From Owenia fusiformis (taxonomy: Eukaryota; Annelida; Polychaeta; Sabellida; Oweniidae): DNA of 64,000 nt. The position numbers and the translations under genes were made by a program. The stretch spans positions 1,342,001-1,406,000 of the forward strand of contig CAIIXF020000002.1 of NCBI GenBank assembly GCA_903813345.2, given 5' to 3'. Every line of letters begins with the position of its first letter. The stretch's first letter is position 1. Below, one piece after another: positions 45,046 through 55,950 of this stretch. The notes under the pieces were generated by a model, which did not search any database, was not told the DNA's origin, and was given only the letters and a program-made list of their open reading frames with translations.

Positions 45046-45109
45046 TTCTCTATAAATAAAGATATAGAGAAACACTAGAATTCAAAGAAAAGTCACTCTG
45101 TTGTAACAG

Positions 45110-45640
45110 CCTCAAAACATGGTTGGTAACGCATTACATTAAGCAAACTGAACACTTTGCTACGTTAACTCATGTTGGGTAGCGCATAACATTTAGCAAA
45201 TTGAACACTTGTTATCTAAACGCATATTGGGTATCGCATAACGTTTAGGGAATTGAACACTTGTGACATTAACACGATCATGTTTGGTAAAGCATAACGT
45301 TTAGGGAATTGAACACTTGTAATATAAACACACGTTTGGTAAAGCATAACGTTTAGGGAATTGAACACTTGTAATATAAACACACGTTTGGTAAAGCATA
45401 ACGTTTAGGGAATTGAACACTTGTAATATAAACACACGTTTGGTAACGCATAACATTAAGCTGACAGAACACTTGTTATCTTAACACATTTTGGGTAACG
45501 CATAACATTAAGCAATTTGAACACTTGTAATTTGAACAAATATTAGGTAACGTATAACACTTCGCAGATTGAATACCTGTAATCTTAACACATGTTTGGT
45601 AACGCATTACATTTAGCAAATCGAACACTTAAAATCTAAA
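45110..45640. repeat. 52-bp minisatellite array
   Basis: About ten copies of a 52-bp unit containing GCATAACGTTTAGGGAATTG. Three central copies are virtually identical, the outer ones diverged, as in arrays that expand from the middle. No similarity to the 52-bp array at 580-1663 apart from the length. Confidence 0.88.
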
Positions 45641-45719
45641 ATAAAATATTTCGTATCCTTATCAATATTGTGTACTAGTCTTATCTTAATATTGCAGCAG
45701 CAACATTTCCATCTGTTTA

Positions 45720-46345
45720 AACATTTTATTTGGTCGCGAGATAGGGAATATCTTTCAGAAACGACAGGTTATAGAATTGCACGTATTGACACAGAATATA
45801 GTGTAACGACCCTTGGGCACGCTCGTCGGGGAGCTGTAGTGTACCGAGCCAGATACTAGACTCGAAAGAGAATGTGCTAAACTCAATGCCCCATACGGGA
45901 ATTCGAGTCAGACGCTCTACCCCTGAGCCATAAGGGCTAGCCACTACAGCTGAGACTGTAGTAGCGACTTGCTATCGAAGGTCATTACAATAGTAACACC
46001 CAGTTAGGTAACTTGTTTGTTAAGTTAAGAGCCTGCGAGAAAACAGACAATTAGTAAGCGAATGTTGTTAATTTTCATTGCGTATTACAAAGTACCCCAC
46101 ACACATTGCCCCGAACTTTGTTGCAAGAAAAATATTTTACTTGGTCGCGAGATAGGGAATATCTTTCAGAAACGATGGGTTATAGAATTGCACGTATTGA
46201 CACAGGATATAGTAACACCCAGTTAGGTAACTTGTTTGTTAAGTTAAGAGCCTGCGAGAAAACAGACAATTAGCAAGCGAATGTTGTTAATTTTCATTGC
46301 GTATTACAAAGTACCCCACACACATTGCCCCTTACTGTGATGCAG
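45720..46345. repeat. tandem segmental duplication, ~200 bp
   Basis: The block TTTGGTCGCGAGATAGGGAA .. CCCACACACATTGCCCC occurs at 45730-46105 and 46139-46330, about 97% identical. The first copy is interrupted by the insertion at 45802-45989; the second is not. Confidence 0.88.
45802..45989 (-). mobile_element. 188-bp tRNA-like insertion with short TIRs
   Basis: The minus strand contains TGGCTCAGGGGTAGAGCGTC, a good match to a tRNA A box, followed too closely (about 15 bases) by a B-box-like CTCGAATTCCC. The ends are TGTAACGACC and its near-complement GGTCATTACA, and the flanks are ATAG on both sides (45798-45801 and 45990-45993). The neighbouring copy of the host repeat has a single ATAG and no insertion. 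It is probably a SINE-related or tRNA-carrying MITE. Confidence 0.7.
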
Positions 46346-47304
46346 GAAAAATATAAAAGAAGATTTTGCGAAATTTTTAACATAACATTTTGCATACTTA
46401 TATAATATATTACATATTTGTTTACTTGTATATTTCACATATTTACTTACACTGTCTAATGTCTCGTAGTCTGCGAAGGTTTCTACCAATACGTCCCCAG
46501 TACATCGAGGATATATTAATTGTTATAAAAATATATATTGATTACATTTTGATAATAGTGCAGATGCTTCGAGATAAATCAGTTCATAGTATTCAATTAT
46601 GTAAATATACATTGCATTCTATGTACATAATTGTCTCCAATTTCTACCAATCATACTCGCAGCGCGACTTATCTAGCTGATAAGACAGGTACAATCTACC
46701 GTTCTGGTTGTTTAAAAGTGAATTAGGGTTACTTGGGCTTTCCCCGACAATCACGGTCCCGCAGGACAAAAGTTCTACAAAGCTGGTGGGAGGACATCGC
46801 GCATGTTCTCAACTCTAGCACTGATTGTCAAACTCCTCAGTTAATTCTACTTAATTAATTAAAGCAACGCAATTGCGTCACAGCAGTGACTCCGAACGCT
46901 ATCATTTTCAATGAAGATTCTTTGAGGCAAAGGAGAATAAAGTCAATTAATAGTTGATTGTATATATTTATGCTCGAAATTGAATATATTCACATTTTAT
47001 TATATATAATTGATTGTTTTATTGTTAGACATAAATTGGCGATGTTCTGGAAACATCATGGGCGTATTTGCAGGTGAGGAAAATACGCTTTTCCGTCCAA
47101 TGAACTCGTTAAACATGTTTTCGAACTGAACGTTTTTGTATATTTTGAAACTCATTAAAAGCAGAACTTAGTAAAGTTGAAAAGGTCATTGTTCTCCAAC
47201 TTTGACGTCATAACAAATATATGGTTAACGCAATTGATCTATTATAAACTCCCAACCTTAGGACGTTTCTGTTAATGACCTATTGGAATGTTGTAGATGT
47301 TATA
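46346..47304. other. spacer, no gene seen
   Basis: AT-rich. From 47150 to 47283 it resembles 48590-48730, part of a segmental duplication that includes the pseudo-exon at 47871. Confidence 0.4.
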
Positions 47305-47836
47305 CAGGGTGTCAAATAAGTCCCGTCCCCCCTTTACAGCCAAGACCAAGTTATATGGTACCAAATTATTACATTATATCAATCGAGGTGACCATAGGCC
47401 TAGAAACATGGCAATTTGGCATATTTGGCAGGATTTTAAGAATTGGGTATAAGAAAGGTCAAAGGACCTAAAGTTGACTACATATGTATATGGCAATGAA
47501 TTCAACCAATTTCTGGATAGGGTTAGATGTGTAGAAAATAGAGGTGCATGGAAAAATGGTAAAAACCTTTTTGTTTCAAGTTGAATGCGAAAAAGTTTAA
47601 CTTTTTGACATATTTCTGAGGTCAAATCATTCGCATTTTGACGCAATGAAAGCTGCTTAAGGAGGGTACGGTAACTATAAAGGACATAATGAAAATATAG
47701 GTGAATTTCATTTAAAATACTTGACAGTTGGTGAGTTAACATAACTTTGGGTGATCTCTCCAATGGTATATCACACTAGGTACCATCTATTAGGGTTTTA
47801 GCTGTAGCAGGGGGACGGGACTTATTTGACACCCTG
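47305..47836. mobile_element. Tc1/mariner-type TIR element, 532 bp
   Basis: TA on both sides (47303-47304 and 47837-47838). Inverted ends of 27 bases or more starting CAGGGTGTCAAATAAGTCCC. The internal frame on the minus strand is long but shows no transposase motif. It interrupts one copy of a segmental duplication (47150-48050 against 48590-49080). Confidence 0.82.
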
Positions 47837-47870
47837 TAGAAGACTATTTCATTTTTTTCAAATGTCTTAC

Positions 47871-48039
47871 CTTATTTTGTCATTTTTTGGTACAATTGTC
47901 CTTGAGTGATTGGGTAAGAACGACAAGATCTGGAATTGCCTCGGCGAAGCTGTCATCCGTTTTCATGTTAATTTCTACGGTCGACCGACGGACAAGTTGC
48001 ATTGAAGCGCACACATAAATCAGTTTGCCTTGGACTTAT
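47871..48039 (-). pseudogene. broken copy of dehydrogenase exon 6
   Basis: Keeps both splice sites (ATTGGATTTAG acceptor, AG|GTAAGAC donor) and about 75% identity to exon 6 at 48897-49063, including CGCTTCAATGC. It has a net 4-base insertion after TGTCCGTC and then an in-frame stop. It lies downstream of the gene's last exon and is likely a leftover of a duplicated gene. Confidence 0.8.
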
Positions 48040-48400
48040 CTAAATCCAATGATTGAAATTGATTTTAAAAAAATATTCGAAAAAATTAAAACAAAATCCC
48101 CCCAAAATAGATAAAAATCAAGAAAAACCTTTTATTTTATTAACAAGATACTTTTTTAAAATCAACCAAAATTTCCTTTGTACAATTTCAATATTGAGAG
48201 ACCTAAACATGTTATGTTTATGTCGTTTTGATCCACTAGGTTCGGAAAGATGTTTCATTTCACTCTGGAAACATGAAACAACTTTTTCTCTTGATAGTTG
48301 TGTGTGATAAATAGGATTACTATAAGTTAACAGGTAATAGTGTCTATATTGCATTGATTTATATAAACCATTGTATTAGTAGACAGTATGTTCATAAGTA

Positions 48401-48521
48401 TCACATATCCACTACTGCAGCGTCCACGAACGTTGTCTTCCCTTTTAGAACCACGAGGGTTTTTCCATTCAATGCATCATCTTTTATTATCCTGACGTAC
48501 GTTTCAGCCACCTCAGACGGA
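48401..48521 (-). CDS. short-chain dehydrogenase, exon 7 (last)
   Basis: Acceptor TTTTTTAAG, then T completing AG|T (Ser). It encodes PSEVAETYVRIIKDDALNGK, then TLVVLKGKTTFVDAAVVDM and TGA. This is the C-terminal helix and last strand of the 15-PGDH-like fold (the PxxVAxxxxxLxxDxxLNG pattern). Homologous to the last exon of the next gene at 63283. Confidence 0.85.
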
Positions 48522-48896
48522 CTTAAAAAACAAAAATACAAAACCCATGATTATCAACATTTACATCCCCCTCCATAAGTTTGGCATCTTTTTTCACACA
48601 ATGAATATAAACTTAGTGAAGTTGAAAAGTACATCAATCTCTTATTATGGCGTAACTATATCTATGGTTACCGCAACTGGTTTACCGTGAATTTCCAACT
48701 TTGATGATAATTCTGCTAATAACCCACATTAATATTGTTAATCGTATGTGTCAAAGACATTGTTTATTGATTATGTTTTTCTGGGTATATCATAGGTTTG
48801 CACTTAAAGTTTGCTTTACAGTTTTTACAATTTTTGGTCCTTTCCTTTGGTACTTGAATTTAGTTACTTATTTATATTTAGTTTAAAATGTCTTAC

Positions 48897-49063
48897 CTAA
48901 TTTTGTCATTGTATGTATTCTTATTGTCCTGCATTACTTTGTCGAGAACGACAGGATCTGTAATTGCCCTAGCAAAGTTGTCTTCCGTTGTCATGCCAGT
49001 TTCCACCGATGACGGACAAACAGCATTGAAGCGTACACCCCAGTCATTTTGCCTGGGACTCAT
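48897..49063 (-). CDS. short-chain dehydrogenase, exon 6
   Basis: Acceptor GGATTTAG, phase 0 in, phase 2 out (ATTAG|GTAAGA). It encodes SPRQNDWGVRFNAVCPSSVE after Met, the conserved GVRxNAxCP segment of classical SDRs that helps bind the cofactor and shape the substrate pocket. A ~50-residue variable region follows. Confidence 0.87.
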
Positions 49064-49440
49064 CTAAATCCAGAGATATATAGAATATCGTAACAGTAAC
49101 ATGATATAAAAAATTCATCAAATTAAATACAAGTAAACGTGTCCTTCAGTTATTACAATCAGTTCAATTATTAAATCACAAAGACAGTAGAATAAAAGGA
49201 GTCTCAAACATGATGCATTTCTCTAATATCTCAGGTTATACAACTACATATTAATTTTTGTTATATGAATTAATTTAAATGATAGTGCTAAGGGGAAACA
49301 GTCAAAGGGAAGAACAAAAATGAAACACTCATGTTTTGGACTTATTTTCCCAAGTAGTATGTTTTCAAAATTATAAGAAAACCATTTTTCTGAAGGATAT
49401 AAATATCAATTTTGGATCACAGGTGTTTTTTACCACTCAC

Positions 49441-49517
49441 CGCCATACTACGAACGAATCCGACTATCCCGTGTTTTGCTGCAGCATATACAGGGAACGT
49501 ACCAATAGGAATAACAC
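49441..49517 (-). CDS. short-chain dehydrogenase, exon 5 (active site)
   Basis: Acceptor TCATTTAG, then GT completing G|GT (Gly); donor GCG|GTGAGT. It encodes VIPIGTFPVYAAAKHGIVGF, with the catalytic YxxxK (Y-AAA-K), then VRSMA. The KHGIVGF segment is typical of the 15-PGDH group. Its 9-kb upstream intron contains most of the repeats of this region. Confidence 0.9.
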
Positions 49518-49951
49518 CTAAATGATTGATAAACTTTTTGTCAGTATGAATTTGATTTTTCTGATGATCTCTGCATCTTTTCATTATCTTACATCATTCA
49601 TTTATGATCATTAAGCTTTGATTCTCAGAGTCTGGCCCTAATGAAGCATGTAAGCATCCCCAATGACATTACATGATTCACATGGTCAATTTATTTAAAG
49701 TAAAAGCGTTTAACAACATATCTAAGATAATATTTTAATGTGTGTGATAATTTATGACAGTTTATTACTAGTAGTATGTATGTAAATATGGTTTAACCAT
49801 TTAATTAAAGGGAATGCGAAGTTTTGTCCCTTAAACTTGATAATAAGTTAGAATAAAGATACATCTTTCAATCTAACTTCATTTTATTGTTCTATCATTA
49901 TCCCCTTAATTGTTATTGAGCCCCGGGTCTGCCCCGGGTTTTGCATGTGAA

Positions 49952-50416
49952 GGCCCAAATGCCCTAATACGTCACTTCCGCTGAATAGAAAAAAGTAGTA
50001 TTCAAAAATAAATGTAGTCCCAACACAATTGTGATCATGCCGAGTCAGTAAGCTAGTATGTAGGCACAGTTGCCATCTTTTTGCAATGACAACATGCCAT
50101 TTCTTCTGAAAATGCGTTTATTTGGGTTATCTGAAGGAAATTTTCGAGTCAAGTGGCGTATTAATTTTGCCTTCATTTTTGTGAATTTCAATTTGTGTCG
50201 GCAGAGAGAGGGGGTAGTGTCACAATTGACCAATTATTTCAAAAAGTAGATGTTTGGCCCCTATTGAGTTTAGTGTCAAAATGTAGCTTAGACATAGCTT
50301 TAGAACCTCAGATAGGCCAGTGAGGCCACATAAATCCATAACTCGAGATAAAAAGTCAGGCGTTTGCCCTTTTGCCCATTGACTAGTATGGTGACGTGAA
50401 TTAGGGCAGTTTGGCC
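49952..50416. repeat. 465-bp direct repeat, copy 1
   Basis: Nearly identical to 51280-51744 (about three differences). Each copy has its own inverted ends: GGCCCAAATGCCCTAATACG against GGCCAAACTGCCCTAATTCA (reverse complement of the right end). Each contains a 62-codon minus-strand frame starting MVNCDTTPSLCRHKLKF that differs by one residue between copies. Confidence 0.88.
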
Positions 50417-51279
50417 TATTAGTCCCATGTGAGAGTGACCAAAATTTTTTTAAAACTACTCAGAATCGCCAAGAATTGAAGTTTATTAGTATGAAACATA
50501 TTCTGGACGGGGCAAAAAGGGGAATTTTCTTGAACAAATTTAAAGTTTTTGCTGAATAAGCAGTTTTCGCTTTTTAGCCCAAAAAACACAGATTTTGACG
50601 ATATTTGGCCACAATTTCGTCCTTAATGACCCCAAGATGTCATATGTTGTCGTAAATGGGCAAGCCAATGAGTTCCTGTTCATAATAAAGATTGAATTTT
50701 CCATCTTATGGTTTTTAGTAAAGAATGAAGGTACATATCAGGGGTACAGTCAGAGATTGGTCAGTTAAGTGTCAATTTTTTATGTATTTGTCCACTCTGA
50801 ATGACCAAATTCGAGCTAAAACTATCTCAAAAGTCCCAATTCTCCAGGCCAGAGTCAAATCTGATCAAATTTGTCATCATTTTTCAAATCAGGAGGTTGT
50901 TGAATGGAATAAAATATCAAAAAATGATGATTTTAGTAAAATTTTGCCTAAGTAGGCCAAATTTGCCCAATTTTCCTGGTTCACGGTTCAGTGATTTTGG
51001 CTAAGAATCGCAATATGCAATTAAATACTCAATTTCTTGACACGACATTGTAAAATGTCACCATCAGGTAGTAGATTACATGATGTAAATGGAAAACTAG
51101 TCAAATTTAAAGGAAAACCATTGGGTTCTTGGGAAAATGACCCCAGGGGTAATAAAGTAGCCATATTTTTCATAATTGCTGTCAGAATATTCTTGAACTG
51201 CACAAAAGTACTTGAAAAACTCTAGTAAATTGGAAAAACGCAATTTCAAGCAAGAAATCATCCAACCATGTTGCTATTA
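50417..51279. other. 863-bp segment between the 465-bp repeats
   Basis: Bounded by TATTA on both sides. No clear coding content. Several phrases (GGCCAAATTTGCCC, TTGGCCACAATTTCG) share composition with the repeats, so the whole 49952-51744 block may be one mobile unit. Confidence 0.5.
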
Positions 51280-51744
51280 GGCCCAAATGCCCTAATACGT
51301 CACTTCCGCTGAATAGAAAAAAGTAGTATTCAAAAATAAATGTAGTCCCAACACAATTGTGATCATGCCGAGTCAGTAAGCTAGTATGTAGGCACAGTTG
51401 TCATCTTTTTGCAATGACAACATGCCATTTCTTCTGAAAATGCGTTTATTTGGGTTATCTGAAGGAAATTTTCGAGTCAAGTGGCGTATTAATTTTGCCT
51501 TCATTTTTGTGAATTTCAATTTGTGTCGGCAGAGAGAGGGGGTAGTGTCACAATTGACCAATTATTTCAAAAAGTAGATGTTTGGCCCCTATTGAGTTTA
51601 GTGTCAAAATGTAGCTTAGACATAGCTTTAGAACCTCAGATAGGCCAGTGAGGCCACATAAATCGATAACTCGAGATAAAAAGTCAGGCGTTTGCCCTTT
51701 TGCCCATTGACTAGTATGGTGACGTGAATTAGGGCAGTTTGGCC
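51280..51744. repeat. 465-bp direct repeat, copy 2
   Basis: Same length as copy 1 and offset by exactly 1328 bases. More than 99% identical by eye, so very recent. Together with copy 1 it could be the two terminal repeats of a small LTR-type (TRIM-like) unit, although the ends are not TG..CA, or a tandem duplication of a MITE with its spacer. Confidence 0.85.
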
Positions 51745-51924
51745 GAACTGGACCACGGAGCTGCCATTTCAACCGTAAAGTGGTTCTTTGCGACATTGTT
51801 ATGACGTCATTGATGCCAGATTGATGCCTTGGCAGTCCCAAAGTTTTGTGGCGCCATTTTTTAATCAAAAATTAAATGCCGAGTCGTTGCCATTCCAAAA
51901 CCAAATAAATCATTTTAAAGATTC

Positions 51925-52015
51925 TCGCAATCTTTATCCAATCAGCGTTTGCGAGTGTGTCGGCTCACGTATAAAAGGCGAATCCAACTCAAATCCATGC
52001 AGGGGTGTATGAGGT
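51925..52015 (+). promoter_or_regulatory. candidate TATA promoter, target unknown
   Basis: CACGTATAAAAGGCG at about 51967-51981 is a strong TATA box, preceded by CCAATCAGCG (CCAAT box, about 51939) and an upstream TGACGTCA (about 51803). No gene follows on the plus strand, so it may be the promoter of a decayed mobile element. Confidence 0.4.
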
Positions 52016-52484
52016 ACTCGAATATGAAAGAGCTCGTGAAATCTGAATTTATATGCACATGGTCAATGTTTACACATGTTTGGAGTTATTGAAGAAAATG
52101 TGATATGGGTGTGGTTCCGGATTTGAAGTCATTGCTGGAAAATATGATTTTAATACGTGAAATTATATCTATAAATACAGCACTAAAAATAACAGTACAC
52201 TATATACATGTATGATTGTGTCCAGAAATGTTTGAAACCCTTACGGAAAATTCTGTCTACATTTTGTCACCATTGCTCTTTCTTCCCGCATTCTAGTGCT
52301 GTTTGAATGAATATATTAATTAATGTATTTCTAACTAAAATATATCACTTTTTTTATAAACCAAAAACATTTAGATCATAAAAAATTATTCAATACTTGA
52401 GTGAGCACGATATGCAAGGGTTACTAAGTTGACACAGTAAATGACCACTGATATTGTGTTAGTCCATGCACACAGCGTATTCTG

Positions 52485-52545
52485 CTAAGGCCATAAGAAG
52501 TAGATCCTCTGTTTTGCGTCCCCTTGCTTGCACGATTTTGACTAA
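52485..52545 (+). repeat. inverted repeat flanking the LINE, left
   Basis: AAGGCCATAAGAAGTAGATC, then TCTGTTTTGCGTCC, matches the reverse complement of 55905-55950. The two enclose the LINE, so the LINE may have landed in a TIR element or the pair may be two members of a dispersed family. Confidence 0.6.
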
Positions 52546-52649
52546 ATCAGAAAAAACACATCCAAATAGCAATCACAAGGGTCTGAAAGTACCATCGCAT
52601 TTCAGAATCAGATGAAATGGCGGATAATTTGATGTGCGTCAAAATTGAC

Positions 52650-55600
52650 AGTGTTATAATTATTTTTTCAATTCAATTTCAAAATAATTTATTTCAGTTT
52701 TCATTACAAAAATTACAACATTATACAGGCTATGACACCCCAGGGGGTGTATGACTGCCCATAATTAAATTTACAATAAACATGATAAACTGTGAACATT
52801 TAATGTGGTACATAGGTCAATACAATAATATAATATAAATACAATATACAAATACAATAATATGAGACAATAAAGAAATGAAATAAATGTTTTGGTTACT
52901 CTGTACTCAGGAGGTCAATTTTCAAACGAGATATGAGTGAATTTAATGGTTTATTTCTAATATCTTCATTGAGGGAATTCCATATATATGAACCATGGAC
53001 CTTAATAGAATTTTCACCAATTCTGGTTCTATGTTTAGGAATATCTAAGTTATGACCAAATCGAGTTATACGTTGATGTATGTTTTCTCTAGTTTTGAAA
53101 TAGTGATCGTATAATTTTGAAGGGAACTGTACAGATTTGCTTATAACTTTTTTCATGAATGAAACAGTTTGGATTGTGTGAATATGATAAATATTAAGTA
53201 TTTTAAGATCTTGAAAAATTGGGAATGTGTGAGCTAATCTATCTGAATTTGTTATTAATCTAACAAATTTCTTTTGCAATATCAGTAGTTTATTTAATAG
53301 ATTCTTACAAGCATTTCCCCATAAAATATTACAGTAATTAAGATGAGAAAAAATCAGAGAGTTATATATTATCATCTTTGAATTTAAAGTATGAGCATAA
53401 TTTGTTCGATATAACATTCCTATAACATTTGAAACTTTTCTATGAAGAGCATTGATATGGGGAGCCCAAGATAATTTTGAATCAATAATTACTCCCAGGA
53501 ATCCTATCTCATCTACTTTTTCAAGGTTAGAATTTGCAATTATTATTTCATTGTTCACAGATATATTTCTTTTATTTCCAAAGACCATGTATTTTGTTTT
53601 CTTAACATTTAAAGTGAGTTTATTGGCCAACAACCAATCATTGATGTCACACAGTTCAGAATTTACAGTTGTGGTCAAATTATCAAGATTGGAATCACTA
53701 CATAATATATTAGTGTCATCCGCATAAATCACCAGTTTGAGTTTTTCAGAAACTAGATAGAAATCATTTACAAATATGATAAATAGGAGGGGGCCTAGAA
53801 CAGACCCTTGGGGTACTCCACAGTTAACGATTGCTTCTTCAGACAAATATTTCTCGGATAAACTTTTAGAGTATTCAGTTTTCATTTTTCGATTTGATAA
53901 ATAAGATGAAAACCATTGAAGTGCAATTCCTCTTATACCATAATGTTCCATTTTTTTAAAGTAATATTGCATGATTAACAGTATCAAAAGCTTTTGATAG
54001 ATCCAAATATATTCCGATACAATATTCTTTGTTATCTAATGAATGTCTGACATTTTCAATAAATTCTAGGAGTGCCATGTAAGTTGATCTATGTTTCCGA
54101 AAGCCGTACTGGTGTAAATACAATAATTCATATTTCTCTAAAAAAGTAGATACTTTGTCATGCATTATTTTTTCAAACATCTTAGCAAATACACTTAAAA
54201 TAGATATTGGTCTATAGTTTGTGAATTTATCATGTTCCCCCTTTTTGAAAATTGGAATAACTTTAGCAAGTTTAAGTTCTTCAGGAAAAATACCTGTGGT
54301 CATAGAGAGGTTATAAATGAAAGTAAGAGGATCAGCTATATGATCATGTAATACTTTAACAACTTTTGGTTTAATATCATCAATGGCTGCGGCTGAGTCC
54401 TTTAAGTTCTTGATTTGATTTTGGACAGTATTAACATCAACAGGAAAGAAAATAGAATTAATATTACGTTCGATTTTATTAACATTATCAAGTGGGTCTT
54501 TATCCGAGTTAATTTCATTAGCTAGCTTTTCACCAATTGTGCTAAAAAATTTATCAAAATTGTCTGCTATGGATTTTCCATCATCAATTTTTCTTCCTTC
54601 ATGGATAAAATTATCATTAAGGATCTTCTTAGGTTGTTTACGTTTCAAAATAGAGTTTATTACATCCCAGGTCTTTTTTATATTGCCATTGCTAATTTCA
54701 AATTTTTTCTTATAATGAAGCTTTTCTGCATTCCTGATAATATGATTAAGTCTATTTTTATAATTAGTGTAAGTGAGTCTATTTTCATCAGTTGGACATT
54801 TTTTAAACTTAATATATAGTTTATTTTTCCTCTTAGCTGAAGTAATAATACCCAGGGATATCCATGGTCTTTCTAAGTTACAATATACAATTGTTGACCT
54901 CTCCAGAGGTCAACCGGCAAAATTGTATACCGAGACTGTAAACCGAGAAACTACTGTTGACAGAGACCGAAGGTCGAGGTCAACAGTAGTTTCAAGGTTT
55001 ACAGTCGAGGTATATGATTTTGACGGTTGACCGAATGGAGAGGTCTACAATTGTTTTGTTAGTCAGAAGAAACTAATAATACACATATAGACGACAATCA
55101 TATGGCTTCATTTCACAATCCTTTCTCCGAACCACGCCAGTGATATTAGTTAAACTCTCTTGTTTTCGGCACATCACTGCAAACTCACTAGTAAAGAAAT
55201 GTTAATTTTACGTTTCTATTTGTATTTTTGCTATACTTGTCGACTAGTAAAGTCAAAATATCACTTTCATCAACAACTGACTTTACTTTCTTCAGGTCCG
55301 TGCATCAACGTTTACAAAATGTCCGTCTACCATGTTTTTTCTGTAAACATTGTGACGTCATATTTCCCATAATTCACAAGTGTAGTACAGTAACATACGC
55401 GGTCAATAATATGATATCCCATGATGCACAAGTGAGGTACAGGCAAAAATGTTGACCGCTAATTGACCAATCAGATGCGAGTATTTACACTGAGGTACTA
55501 ACAATAAGTTTTGACAGTTTTAGTTAATATTGGGAGACATCTATTGTACACCTCAGTAAATTTGTTAATAAATATTGAATATACTTCATTGACATTGTCC

Positions 55601-55740
55601 TGTTGTTTTAAATCAGTCCATTCCATGAGACATATTTCATCTTTAAATCTGGTTAAGTTCTTATCAGAATATGAACGATAACTTATTTGACATACATTGT
55701 GTTTTTTCTTATTTTTTACCCTTGAATAATAGCTATATTT
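52650..55740 (-). mobile_element. non-LTR retrotransposon (LINE), interrupted
   Basis: Read on the minus strand from about 55735 it starts with the region between endonuclease and reverse transcriptase (RSYSDKNLTRFKDEICLMEW), is interrupted by an insertion (about 54885-55512), and resumes at RPWISLGIITSAKRKNKLY. RT motifs follow: KVIPIFKKGEHDKFTNYRPI, HQYGFRKHRST, LDLSKAFDTVNHAIL, GVPQGSVLGPLLF and YADDT (about 53715-53730). The reading frame ends at 52896. A single frameshift lies in an A/T run near 53958. The motifs fit the Jockey/CR1-like clades. The endonuclease is missing, so it is a 5'-truncated dead copy in intron 4 of the dehydrogenase gene. Confidence 0.88.
54885..55512. mobile_element. 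insertion in the LINE, with a palindrome
   Basis: Splits the LINE frame between KTVKT and RPWIS. Its left part is a ~165-bp palindrome (54888-55053) with arms containing GTTGACCTCTCC and CTACTGTTGAC. The right part has direct repeats around 55360-55450 (CATAATTCACAAGTG and CATGATGCACAAGTG). No target duplication could be fixed; AAGTT occurs near both edges. Confidence 0.6.
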
Positions 55741-55904
55741 TTATATATTGTATAAAATGTATAGATATGTGTTTGTAATCACTGCAAATTGGGATGTCAT
55801 CCTTTTTTATGCCCCTAAAATGTATATATTTCTCAGCAAACAAGTTTGTTTTTTTTTCTTGAGTTTGTGTTTGTTTTCCTTGTACCCTTGCATGATTTGG
55901 ATTT

Positions 55905-55950
55905 TGCCAGGACGCAAAACAAAGAATCTACTTCTTATGGCCTAATATAC
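55905..55950 (-). repeat. inverted repeat flanking the LINE, right
   Basis: Reverse complement of 52485-52545 (GGACGCAAAACAAAGAATCT, then ACTTCTTATGGCCT). Confidence 0.6.

Noticed and set aside
580-45640. Relationship between the two 52-bp minisatellites
   Set aside because: The units share length only; their sequences do not align, so the equal period is likely coincidence.
47374-47763. 129-codon minus-strand frame inside the 532-bp TIR element
   Set aside because: Shows no transposase motif and lies wholly inside a short non-autonomous element; probably chance.
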